A DNA stretch of 64,000 nucleotides from assembly GCA_963662175.1 (NCBI GenBank), contig OY759225.1, forward strand, positions 10,799,107-10,863,106, written 5' to 3'. Source of the DNA: Aradus depressus (taxonomy: Eukaryota; Arthropoda; Insecta; Hemiptera; Aradidae). The notes beneath the pieces were generated by a model, which did no database searches, had not been told where the DNA came from, and saw only the letters and a list, made by a program, of their open reading frames with translations. Positions 10,551 through 19,963 of the stretch are shown here, piece by piece. Numbering within the stretch: position 1 is the first letter of the stretch; every line of letters starts with the position of its first letter. The position numbers and the translations under genes were made by a program.

Positions 10551-10811
10551 CTACCTCGATTTTCTGGATGGGAAAACAAAAAAAAAACATAAGGCGTAGT
10601 CAAGGTCCACGCCGTAGATTTTCCGTGAAAACGTCGGGATAAAATCATTTTTCATTTTCTTTTCGATGCTGCCGTAGCTCTTGCATTTGCTCGACTTTTT
10701 AGGTTTTTTAAATTCCTTTTGATGCGAGCTTTCCTCTGATTTGCGTTTTATATAATTCCGCGTATATTTACGATTCATATGAGACATCTTTAATTTTTTT
10801 GCAATTTTCAA
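10551..10811 (-). CDS. Hypothetical basic ORF, possibly an exon; weak
   Basis: An 86-codon minus-strand frame (start at 10811, or the internal Met MSHMNRKY) rich in Lys, Ser and Arg with no domain I recognise. Upstream on the minus strand, 10900-11060 is notably more G+C-rich (CCGCCGGCGCCC, ACGTCACAGG), which could be a promoter region. The ending (poly-Phe, then PSRKSR) looks like read-through into non-coding sequence, so only the first 60 or so residues could be coding. No convincing donor site. It may be a chance ORF. Confidence 0.2.
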   Translation of the reverse strand: MKIAKKLKMSHMNRKYTRNYIKRKSEESSHQKEFKKPKKSSKCKSYGSIEKKMKNDFIPTFSRKIYGVDLDYALCFFFVFPSRKSR

Positions 10812-11563
10812 TTTAATACCGATTTTTACATATATTTCGGAGAATATTTTTATTGTTTCACTTTGAGTCCCAGTAGTGCTCCTTAAGCTCTTAACAATGA
10901 CACCTGAATCAACGTCCTATCTAAACGCGTTATCACGCTACACTAATTTCTAATTTTACACAACGCTAATTTGCAACAATCATCCGCCGGCGCCCACACT
11001 AGCCCGATAACGTCACAGGCAAAACAAACACGTACAGACATGATCTATCCATTGTGACCTCAACAGTTGTTATCGCATTATTAGTCTCGTAGTTATTATC
11101 GATTGAAATCTGAGGGTATTTTGTAACACAAGAAAGTTTGACCGGCTATCACTGTGCTTAACGAGCGAATAGACGTTTTCACTACAAAAAGGAGGTTACC
11201 TCGCTCAGCGTCATGATAGGGGTTGCTGGAGTGGACCCAGCGTGTTAGTTGTGGTAACATTTAGAAAACAATTTATAGCTGGTATCGGTTAGTGATAACT
11301 ATAACTGGGGACTAAAGTTGATAACTGATACAGGTATCTAATGATTACTGTTACCGGTATCTGTTATCTGGAATCAAACCTTCACAACTCTAGCAATAAG
11401 ATCTGAAAGTTCTGAACAAGAAAAATATATATATAAAAAAAAGCAAGTGTGTGAGTGACGCAGTACTCACGAGAATTGATGTGTAAACATCTGAGTTTCA
11501 AAAACTTGCTGTCATGCAATGATTTTAATTAAAATTTGTTTTATAATGATACTACAATAACAA
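10812..11563. other. Relatively G+C-rich, apparently non-repetitive stretch
   Basis: Stands out from its AT-rich surroundings between 10900 and 11300. It contains a CRE-like ACGTCA and several short direct repeats of GGTATCTGTTA/GTATCGGTTA type near 11280-11380. No ORF of note. It could be a promoter or enhancer, or an exon of an unrecognised gene. Confidence 0.3.
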
Positions 11564-11857
11564 GGGGCGCCGGTAGCTCAGTGGTATGCTTGCCTTCTGA
11601 GCTCAAGGTCATGGGTTCGAAACCCGGACGAGGCTCTTAGTTTATTTTATCTAGGAGGCCGTCCTTCGGATAGGACGTTAAGCGATGTTCCCGAGCCTGT
11701 ACGGTGTCTGGTACTCTGCCCTAGGTGTTTAAAAATTTAGGGTAGGCAAAATTTATGACTCCCATAGTAGAGTCGGTCTCATGTCCACCAGAGTGACGAA
11801 AGAGCGCTCTGGTAGTAGGCGATATGACCTTGTAGTTGGGCATGAGTCATTATAACT
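11564..11857 (+). repeat. tSINE-A, internal deletions, left arm of an inverted duplication
   Basis: Good A and B boxes. A deletion after TATCTAGGAGG removes the GTAAAATAAACTTAAG region. The tail end lacks TAAAGCCC before GGGCATGAG; the same loss is seen in the copy at 42539-42861, linking the two. Confidence 0.88.
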
Positions 11858-12360
11858 TTCTAACTACTACAACAACAAAAGTAGTATGAGGAATTAAACT
11901 TTAAAATTTAGTGTTCTTCAATTTCTTTTATACATTAAATTGTAGGTGTTTGATAGCTAAAATAAGATATATACATGTGATTGTAGTGTCTCTAAATACC
12001 GCGAGAATACAGCGTCGTTGGTCGTTTTCGAATTTGTTGTTAAAATGCTTCGATTCGTATTCATTTGTAGTTTAAGATTGTCATTTGAAAATGGAATTTA
12101 TTACTATTATTATATAATATCATATAATATATTGAAATGTTATATATTACATTTTTTTTTAGATTTACACTTCTAAATTATTTTCTTTTACCACAAATTT
12201 TATTTATTGTTACAAAAAGCTCGTAAAATTGATATTTTAGTTAAATTCACTACAACGGTAACTATGATCTATAGTGTTGTAAAAATACAACAGAAATGCC
12301 CAAAAACAGCTGACATCACAGATAAAGAAGTGTATAGTTGTGTGTGCGCTGCGCACATCA
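11858..12360. repeat. Inverted duplicate of 41930-42538
   Basis: Starting directly after the SINE, this segment (CTTTCTAACTACTACAACAA, GTGATTGTAGTGTCTCTAAA, CAGCGTCG, AAATGCTTCGATTCGTATTC) is found in reverse complement at 42538-41930. The other copy has an extra segment of about 100 bp near 42205-42305. No coding potential seen. Confidence 0.8.
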
Positions 12361-12599
12361 ACGAGACTTACGGTCTGACATAGCCCCTACCGAGAGCTAA
12401 CATGTTTGCACATCAAAAAAAACTCGGTAAGAGGCGTTATAAAATCTCGTTAGAAAAAGAAAAAGTTGAAGGAAGTAATTAATTTTTTAAAGAAAAAAGT
12501 CTAGAAATCCTTGAGTTTAAAGCTTCGAAAGGCCAAATGAGGTTATATCGTTGAAAGCGGGATCTTTTAAAAGTTGAATAGAATCTAGAGTTTCAACAT

Positions 12600-12700
12600 A
12601 GTAAAACTAACTCATCACTGGCTATGTACTTCCCCACCACGAATAAGTTTTCACTCTCCCTCCAAAATTGGCTCTGAGTTGTACTTGTGGCTTTCTACAC
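12600..12700 (+). repeat. rep-G end fragment
   Basis: TGGCTATGTACTTCCCCACC followed by TTTTCACTCTCCCTCC is the GGGGAAGTAC end of the family. The rest is missing. Confidence 0.55.
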
Positions 12701-12706
12701 AGCAAC

Positions 12707-12935
12707 AGAGGGCTCTTTCGTCGCTCTGGTGGACATGAGCCCGACTCTACTAGAGTTCTAAATTTTGCCTACCCCAAATTTTTAGGATAGAGATCCTAAC
12801 GAGTAGCTGACTTTAGGCATCTGAAGGACGGCGTACTCAAGGTTCTTTTACTTCCCTGATAAAAAAAAAACGTAAGGTCCTCGACCGGGTTTCGAACCCG
12901 CAATCTTGAGCTTATTAAGCAAGCACGGTGCCCTC
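12707..12935 (-). repeat. tSINE-A, deleted and tail-truncated
   Basis: The B box (GGTTTCGAACCC on +) is present. The A-box region is reduced to AAGCAAGCACGGTGCCCTC, and the tail beyond the GCTCTTTCGTCGCTCTGG motif is lost. Confidence 0.8.
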
Positions 12936-13179
12936 ACATATCACATACATCTACAATTCATTCTATTATCGTGTTTTTTAGGATTTTTTTCAAAAATCAG
13001 GATTTCGGAAACGCCAGCAACATATTTTCTCATTAATCGATTAAGTTATAAGCTTAAGCTCTTCCTCTAAGACGTATTTATCGTTCGGGCTAAAAATTAA
13101 TAGTTGAATTACGGGATTTTAGAATCACATATTTGCTTATTATGTATATAGATTGCAAATAAAATAAAATGAAAAAAAA

Positions 13180-13372
13180 TTCTACAAAATATTGTGAAAC
13201 ACTTATACAAAATATAGAACACTTTTTTTTTTTTTTTTTAATATTGTCTATTTCACAAAATATATGATACCATATATTTTATATATTTTGTAAAATTGAC
13301 AATATTCTTTAAAAAAAAAAATCTTTATTTTTTTATTAAGTGTTTCACAATATCTCTGCAGAAAATGTCGAA
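13180..13372. mobile_element. FB1 fold-back element, core deleted
   Basis: AATATTGTGAAACACTTAT at the left pairs with TTAAGTGTTTCACAATATCT at the right; inner arms TATTGTCTATTTCACAAAA and TTTTGTAAAATTGACAATA pair as well. The ACCATCTTCAG core of other FB1 copies is missing. Confidence 0.7.
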
Positions 13373-13484
13373 ATCATTAAGAATACATACTTTTAAAAAG
13401 AGTACTTTTTAAAAAAATTTTTTGGGAACTTTATTGGTGATATGTAGAAAATTTTACTATTTTTCAAAAATGTTATTTACAAAT

Positions 13485-13818
13485 AGGTTAGGTTTTATAA
13501 CTCATGCCCGGGCCTTAACTACGAGGTCATATCGCCTACTACCAGAGCGCTCTTTCGTCACTCTGGTGGACATGAGCCCGACTCTACTGTGGGAGTCCTA
13601 AATTTTGCCTACCCTAAATTTTTATTCACTTAGGGTAGGGGTCTTTAACGAGTACCTGACATCGTACAGGCTCGGGACCATTGCTTAACGTCCCATCCGA
13701 AGGACGGCGTGCTTAAGTTTATTTTACCTCCCAGATATAATAAACTAAGGGCCTCGGTTGGGTTACGAATCCACGTTCTTGAGCTCAGAAGTCATACCAC
13801 TGAGCTACTGGCGCCCTC
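13485..13818 (-). repeat. tSINE-A, nearly full-length, imperfect target duplication
   Basis: Flanks TATTTACAA (left) and TATTCACAA (right) differ by one base and are a probable target duplication. The tail is of the AACCT type. The head has a small deletion (GAAGTCATACCAC). Confidence 0.88.
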
Positions 13819-14297
13819 TATTCACAAGTATTCACAACCGATAGTGGCTTCTGAGTCCCTCATACTAAATTTTGTGTCGAAACATTACTTCGGCCGATTT
13901 GACTGAAGGTTAATATAGGTCGTCCTTAGGGTTATGGATACACATCAAACTTCTGCTGAAAAAGTGCATATAAAATTATGATAAATTCATTGTGTCGGCA
14001 GTTATTACGAGTTTTTCTGTAAAGCCTCCTCCTACTCCTTCCCTTTCCTTTGGTCGATTTGGCTGAAAATCAGTAGGTTTCGTCCTTAAAGGGTTCTGGA
14101 TTCACATATAAAATTTCGTGTTGATACATTCATTCTATCGGGAGTTATCATACACACAGACATACAGACATGTTTTTTTTTTTTTTCATATTTGGAATCT
14201 GGTGGTTGGAGAAAATGAAATTCTGGTGAAAACTGAACATCGAATTTCTGACCGATTACATACTTTCCCGTTTACTTACAACTGGGGAAGTAAAAAA
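13819..14297 (+). repeat. rep-G copy, GGGGAAGT end preserved
   Basis: Two internal units (GGCCGATTTGACTGAAGG and GGTCGATTTGGCTGAAAATC) are followed by TTCATTCTATCGGGAGTTAT, a T run, and TTCTGACCGATTACATAC with a terminal ACTGGGGAAGTA. About 140 bp separates equivalent positions of the two units. Confidence 0.65.
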
Positions 14298-14848
14298 AAA
14301 ATATCAGATAAGAATGATAAATTGTTTTCCTTGTGGTCTATATTTCCCACAAAACAGGTTTTCAACTCTTAGTTAAAACCCCCGCACTCCATAATTTAAG
14401 TACCGCTGAGGATGATAGCTGTTCTCTTCAGAACCTGATTTTGGCTATAAGAATGTCACTTCTCATTTCAAATTACTTCACTGTTATGTTACTATCGCTG
14501 CGAAGTTACGATAAGTCCTCTAGTGTTATACTCCCAGTATATATTTTCATTTTTATCTTCCTTCATGAGTTTACGAAGCGCCTGAACTTAAAACAGTGGA
14601 AAGCCGAAGCAATAAATGAAATTTCAATTTCGTACATTGATAAATTCATCACATTGACTCACTTCGCACTTCTGAGTCTCCTTATGACTTAAATAAATAA
14701 TCCACACTGCAATAAGTCTTTATTGACTGACTTCCATTTGTGTACACCTAATTACACGGCCAGTCCATAATAAACAACATTTCTTTCATTTTGTGTCTCA
14801 CCTGTCAACTTTGTTAAAACGCTAATACGCCCTGTACTCACCAAATGA
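14298..14848. other. Unassigned stretch before the LINE remnant
   Basis: A 119-codon frame (14333-14692, +) shows no recognisable domain and is probably chance. The end near 14750-14848 may be the decayed upstream part of the LINE. Confidence 0.35.
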
Positions 14849-15259
14849 ACCACAACTAAAGCCGAGACCCGGGACCTCCAGATATTTGAAAGAAAAGTCC
14901 TCCGTCGAGTTTTTGGTCCCGTTTGCGACGGAGGAGAATGGAGGCGCAGAAGCAGTAAGGAGGTGTACGAGGTGTACAACGAACCAGACATTGCTACTGT
15001 GGTAAAACTGGGCAGACTTAGATGGGGCGGACATGTCGCTAGAATGTTTGAGGATATGATCCCGAAGAAACTTCTATCTGAGCCCTTATATGGACGTCGA
15101 AGAGTGGGAAGACCGAGGCTTCGGTGGTCTGACTGCATGGCAAAAGACGCCAGGAGCATCCGGATCCGTAACTGGATGACAGCAGCTCAAAACAGGGACA
15201 CATGGCGATTGATATTGGAGGAAGCCAAGACTCGTCAGTTGGTTGTAGAGCTACCCTAA
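14849..15259 (+). pseudogene. Non-LTR retrotransposon (RTE-like) reverse transcriptase C-terminus
   Basis: The frame opens at 14849 and reads TRDLQIFERKVLRRVFGPV, then EVYEVYNEPDIATVVK, RLRWGGHVARM, RRRVGRPRLRW and a final WRLILEEAKTRQLVVELP before a stop. This is the post-RT thumb/C-terminal segment shared by many arthropod LINE ORFs; the same order of motifs occurs in the 22.5-kb copy. The catalytic RT domain is absent (5' truncation). It lies in the proposed mid1ip1-like intron, in the same orientation as that gene. The clade name is tentative. Confidence 0.85.
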
Positions 15260-15365
15260 ATAAATTCTTACATTAAAAAAAATAAAGACACAACCAAATA
15301 TTTGATTAAAATTTAAAAAAGTCCGGTCTTACGAGGTCTCGTATATAAATATATACTCGTATCAT

Positions 15366-15666
15366 AGTACTTTCTGTATTGCTACCATCTTCAGGCACGA
15401 CTTAACAAATACTAAATGGAAGTTCAATAAGTTTACATTTCGAACCGTCCCTTCTACAGCCTCAGTATATATTCATGTATTTATTATTGTCATCTTTGAT
15501 TTATTTCATATGTACATATATATTTGTATTTTTATGTTTAATTTGATGTTTTTCATGTTTTTAAGACTTTACTGTACAGGAGAAAGGGACACTTCGGAAT
15601 GTAAACTTGAAGAACTTCGATATTTGTTAAGTCGTGGCTAAACATGATAGCAATACCAAAAGTACT
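15366..15666. mobile_element. FB1-related fold-back element just upstream of the mid1ip1-like exon
   Basis: Arms of about 95-100 bp: AGTACTTTCTGTATTGCTAC and CACGACTTAACAAATA on the left pair with TATTTGTTAAGTCGTGGCTA and CAATACCAAAAGTACT on the right. A second inner pairing (AAGTTTACATTTCGAACCGT against CACTTCGGAATGTAAACTTG) extends the stem. The loop is about 100 bp. It ends about 130 bp before the splice acceptor at 15797. Confidence 0.75.
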
Positions 15667-15773
15667 CCCATATATTATATACATTTCTTTTTTTTCTGAT
15701 GATTTTAGAACCTTGTAGTGCTTTAAGCTCACATCTTACAAGAATATATAAAATCAATATAGATAGTTAATAT

Positions 15774-15797
15774 GTTTTTTTTTTTTCTTTGTTGCAG
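15774..15797 (+). promoter_or_regulatory. Splice acceptor with polypyrimidine tract
   Basis: A run of T broken by one C leads to TTTGTTGCAG, then exon sequence starting GAACTTTAG. The ORF extends slightly upstream to an ATG at 15772 only by reading through the T run (poly-Phe), which is not credible as protein. This is why the exon is placed at 15798. Confidence 0.85.
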
Positions 15798-16425
15798 GAA
15801 CTTTAGACGGAACATGATGCCACACAAGGAAGCCGAGTTTTCATCACAGAGTATCATGAAAGCGATGGAGAAGTTTGTACAAGCGGTTCAAGAAATGGAC
15901 GAAACCATCCTGGTGCCCTCAAGGCTCATGGACCTTCAGGTGGGAGACTCTGAAGACAGCCTTGGCCTGAAAGAGACCACACGAGGAACCATCCCCGGGA
16001 AAAGAACCACTGAAAGAGACAGTTCTTTAAGTTCGACGGATCTGTACCGATTGTACAGTATGGTCAATTGTGTCAAAAATGAACTATTGTGGGGAGCAAC
16101 AGAGGGTGTTGTACTAAGTGGGGGTGTGGATGAGGGTATGGAAGACTGTAGTAGCAGTAGTGTTAGTGTGAAGGGAGGTCATACGAGGCGGCCATCAGTC
16201 ACTTCGCTCGCTTCATCACAGTCACTCAGCGATACGGACAGTGAGACGGGTAATGAGAACGACTCCGGGATCGAAGGGGAATCAGAGGCCAAGCCTGACC
16301 TCACTGACAGGATGGAGGAGAACTTTCGAAGACATCTTACTGGTCTGCATCGCTCTCTCACTCAGATGTCCGCCGCGGCTCACTACCTTACCAAGCGATA
16401 TCAGAGCGACATCGAGGCCGTCTGA
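15798..16425 (+). CDS. MID1-interacting protein 1 / Spot14 (THRSP) family protein, main exon
   Basis: From the Met at 15814 the product has 203 residues; vertebrate MID1IP1 is about 180. Three blocks identify the family: residues about 14-41 (IMKAMEKFVQAVQEMDETIL then VPSRLMDL), 75-94 (TDLYRLYSMVNCVKNELLWG) and 163-203 (ENFRRHLTGLHRSLTQMS then LTKRYQSDIEA). Residues about 110-160 form a Ser/Asp/Glu-rich linker. There is no signal peptide or membrane segment. Vertebrate members are cytosolic/nuclear regulators of lipid synthesis that promote acetyl-CoA carboxylase polymerisation; the insect role is inferred. The start could be 15814, which gives a vertebrate-like N-terminal length, or a spliced ATG at 4969. 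The stop is TGA at 16423. The exon is clearly richer in G+C than its surroundings. Confidence 0.92.
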
Positions 16426-16620
16426 TAACAAACCTCTCCCCTATTTCCCACTTCCCAAATCTCCTTTTTTATATCAGTATAAATTATTTCTTTCTCGTAT
16501 TCACTCTGAAAGCTCGTGTGAAAAGTGACATTCAGCGTCGGGTCCGTTTCGTTTTTGTTAGATTTTTTTTTTTTTTTATATATATAAAATTGAAAATAAA
16601 GAGAAAAATTGCACAAGCTT
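16426..16620 (+). terminator. 3' UTR start with polyadenylation signal
   Basis: A perfect AATAAA at 16595-16600 lies about 170 bp after the stop codon, followed by GCACAAGCTTC. Longer 3' UTRs are possible; AATAAA also occurs near 19235 in AT-rich sequence. Confidence 0.55.
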
Positions 16621-16885
16621 CATTGAGTGAATATTTATAAATATACATTAATATATTTCGTTATTATAAAAATTCATTGTGATATGGCACCATGTTGCTA
16701 ATTTTCTTCATTAATTTCTTATATAGAAGTAAAAATAAATACAAGGCAGCCAGTTATTTAATTGAGGCATTAAACTCAGCTTTAACAAAATATAAAAACG
16801 TAGTTTTCCAATAGTTGTGAAAAATTCAGCTTACCTTTGTATGAATTAGTAGACAAACTAACAATATACCTATTTCAATAAAAAT

Positions 16886-17424
16886 GTACAAATTAGGCCA
16901 TCACAAGAGAAAAATATGTTTTATTTAGTCAATATTTCGGCAAAAATGTCATATATAGTAGCGTCGGTATATCTTGGCCCTTCGGGTGGGTGTGGCCAGT
17001 TCGCTTGGAGGGGGGAAACGGGAGGGCATAGCCAATAGGAACCCCTGAAAACGACCCGATCGCCATGGGAACGTCTCCCCCTATTGGTTATAGACCATAT
17101 ACGCATATCGAGGGTGTCAAGACCACAGGTCTTATCTAATTTTTGCCAACTTTTCAGGAGAGAGAAAAAACTGATTCCAGGCAATAATAGTGATTAGACC
17201 TTATTACGTACCATCGATTTTAGGCACTATCGAGTTGAGATATCGATAAACCCCTGGTTTCATTACATTCGGAATCGGATCTTCTATCGAATGAGCCAAT
17301 AAAAAAAAAAATTATTTATATTGATTTTTTTAGATACGACCTGTGGTCTTCACACCCTCGATATAGACCTATCTCTTGTGGTGACCTAATTGTTACGTTT
17401 TTATTATCCTTTTTTCTAGTGATT
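16886..17424. mobile_element. FB2 fold-back element, copy 1, enlarged by an insertion
   Basis: Left arm (AATTAGGCCATCACAAGAGA, TAGTCAATATTTCGGC) and right arm (TCTCTTGTGGTGACCTAATT) match the two following copies. The middle carries unrelated G+C-rich sequence (GGCCCTTCGGGTGGGTGTGG) and an inverted-repeat element at 17105-17364. Confidence 0.7.
17105..17364. mobile_element. MITE nested in FB2 copy 1
   Basis: ATATCGAGGGTGTCAAGACC at the left and GGTCTTCACACCCTCGATAT at the right are inverted repeats, continuing into CACAGGTC/GACCTGTG. TATAGACC occurs on both sides (17089-17096, 17362-17369), a possible 8-bp target duplication, although the left copy is offset from the arm by some bases. An 8-bp duplication would suggest hAT-like mobility; this is tentative. 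Confidence 0.6.
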
Positions 17425-17466
17425 CTACATTTTTGGAAATCCTAGGTTGGTTTGTTGCTTACTGTA

Positions 17467-17640
17467 ATAAAAACGTATGAACTAGGCCACAAGAGATAAA
17501 TTTATTTTATTTAGTCAATATTTCGGCGAAAATGTCATAAGGACCAAAATAGTATGCAAATATTTTGGTCCTTACATTAGCATTTTTGTCGAAACATTGA
17601 CTAAAAAAACATATTTATCTCTAACCTAATTTATTTTTTA
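17467..17640. mobile_element. FB2 fold-back element, copy 2
   Basis: GTCAATATTTCGGCGAAAAT with AAGGACCAAAAT on the left pairs with ATTTTGGTCCTTAC and GCATTTTTGTCGAAACATTG on the right. The loop is very short. Confidence 0.75.
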
Positions 17641-17701
17641 TTATTATTTTTTTTTTGTTGATCTACATTTTTGGAAAATTTTAGGTTGGTTTACTCTGTA
17701 A

Positions 17702-17878
17702 TAAAAATGTATTAACTAGGCCACTACAAGTGGTAAATATGTTTTTTTTAGTCAACATTTCGTCGAAAATATTATTGTATGGACCAAAATAATAAATATA
17801 AAAATATTTTGGTCCTTACAATAGCATTTTCGCTACAAAACATATTTATCTTTTGTGTTGACCTAATTTATTACATGT
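17702..17878. mobile_element. FB2 fold-back element, copy 3
   Basis: Same arms as copy 2 (CAACATTTCGTCGAAAAT, GGACCAAAAT and the reverse). The spacer CTACATTTTTGGAAAT before it repeats the one after copy 1, so copies plus spacers form a tandem of about 237-245 bp. Confidence 0.72.
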
Positions 17879-17899
17879 TTATTATCTTTTTTTTTTTTT

Positions 17900-19553
17900 C
17901 ATTGATCTACATTTTCAGTTCAACGCCAATATTTTGATATAATTATCTTATTATTTATTCGTTATAAAGACAAAGGTTCTCTACAATTTTTACATCAGCA
18001 AAACTACATCTTACATAAAATAAAAATTGCTTGTATTTCATAATTCTGGTGACATTCCTATATTTGTACTAGCGTATTCTATGATAAACGTATTCTGGAT
18101 TCGATCACGATTTTTTTTTTTTTTTTGTGTGTGATTTAATTTTGAATAAAATATGATTAAATTCGTCAATGCATAGACAGCTTTTTTTAAAATTACTCAT
18201 AAGTTGAATTATATAATTACGAGTATCATATTTTTGTCTCTCACCACTATTTATAATATTTTATTATACATAAATTATTATTTTTCATAACTTTTTTAAT
18301 GCCTCATTCAAATAACATGATAGCTATATATTTTCTTTTTTCCTTTTTATTTTAAAGAAAATTGTTCGAGGCACTATGAGTGCAATCACATTTTTTTTTA
18401 AAAAAGGAAAAAATATTTTATAAAATTTTTTTTTTTGTATTTATACTACTTCTAAGTACAAAATTTTATTGAAGAATGCTCATATATTTATATATATATT
18501 TTGTTTTTATTTTTATTATTATTTTTTATTTTGTCCGATTAGTGTTATTAATTAAATGATTAAAGATCATTTTTAAAATATTCCTATCTTCAGTAACCTA
18601 GTCATAGTGAACAATAGTAAAAAAAATAAATAATTTTTTTGTTTTATTTTCATTACATTCTTTTATATTCTTTTTAATTATGTTGCTTTAAATTATATAT
18701 TAAAATAATTATTAAAAAATTTATAATATTAAGGCAAACGAACATATAGGTAAACTGTAAATTTTTTTTTTCTCTCTGCCACCTTGACTGTGGTGACTTT
18801 TTACGCCACCATCATATGAAAAAAAAAAGAAATTATTTGGAACAATAAAAAAAATTTTGTGTATACTGTGATTATACTAGATTTGAAAAATAATAATAAA
18901 AAATAGTGCAATATTCTTATACCATGTAATTATAATGGTTACGATCTATTTATTGTTATATATTATAGATATATAATTCCTGATAGATAATTGCATAGTT
19001 GAGGATAGTGTTGAATTTAGTTTATCATAAACATATGTATTTTTTTTTTTTTTATGTTTAAAATTAGTGTATTTATTTGTTACTTTTAATTACGGTGGCT
19101 GGTATGTTGTATAAAATGAAAAAAAAAAAAAAAAAAATCAGGTTACATCGATTTATTGTTTGTATTTTTTTATTATTTCTTTGTTTTATAAATAAAAAAA
19201 AAAAAAAACAGTTTACCCCCATGTTGTAAAAGCCAAATAAATGATATTTTGTATATAATAATTCTGTTCTTATTTTTTTTACCTAAAACATTTATATATC
19301 GACGTACAATAAACCATTACTATATATCGATGGTGTTCTGCTTTGTGTTAACCCACAAAAAACCGGATTTTGAGTTTTGCAATGCAGTCAGTCATCTTGT
19401 AAAATCATTAAGCATCAATATGGTTTAGTTCGCAAAAATTAAGTTAAGAAAATTAAAACGTTTTGCGATATGAATTCATGAACAGACTGATTCGCAAAAT
19501 TTACTTATTTCACTTAACTCCATTTAAAATGAATAAATATTAAATATAATCGA
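17900..19553. other. Very AT-rich stretch, no gene
   Basis: Dominated by A and T runs. AATAAA near 19235 followed by a T-rich stretch could be a distal polyadenylation site of the mid1ip1-like gene, but there is no independent support. Confidence 0.5.
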
Positions 19554-19555
19554 TA

Positions 19556-19917
19556 CAGTAGTTCAGAAGTGGGACAACTCAAAAAAACTCATTTTTGAGA
19601 TAATTTTTTTTTACTAGTTTTCACCCTCTTCCATATTCTGAACTCGGATAACTGAAAATACAAAATTGGGGGCTTAAAATCTACCTGTTATAGAATTTTA
19701 ATTTTTTCCCAAATGTTTAGTTTCAGAAACATGATAATTTGAAATGTCTTAATACTGATCTATGATGAATTGGATGTTACATAAATGTAGTTGCATTCCA
19801 ATGATATGAAACGAAAACAAGAAGTTCAAAAGATACTTTTTTAAGAAGCGAACGAAACTTGGTAATGCGTTTTCTCAAAAAACAATAATTCTGAGATGTT
19901 CCACTTCTGAACTACTG
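19556..19917. mobile_element. MITE, TA target, 25-bp terminal inverted repeats
   Basis: CAGTAGTTCAGAAGTGGGAC at the left and GTTCCACTTCTGAACTACTG at the right are inverted repeats with TA immediately outside (19554-19555 and 19918-19919). At 362 bp with no transposase it is a Tc1/mariner-type MITE by end structure. Confidence 0.85.
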
Positions 19918-19921
19918 TATA

Positions 19922-19963
19922 TAAACTAAGGCAAGCACGCATACCACTGAGCTACCGGCGCCC
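19922..19963 (-). repeat. tSINE-A head fragment joined to a Tc1 remnant
   Basis: Only the first 40 or so bases of the SINE survive (GCTACCGGCGCC and the A-box region). AACTAAGGCAAGCACGC suggests an internal deletion between short AAG repeats. It abuts the truncated transposase reading frame. Confidence 0.75.

Noticed and set aside
14752..15159. 135-codon minus-strand ORF opposite the LINE remnant
   Set aside because: It is antisense to a frame with clear LINE motifs on the + strand.
15772..15797. ATG at 15772 as the start of the mid1ip1-like protein
   Set aside because: It would translate the polypyrimidine tract of a splice acceptor into poly-Phe.
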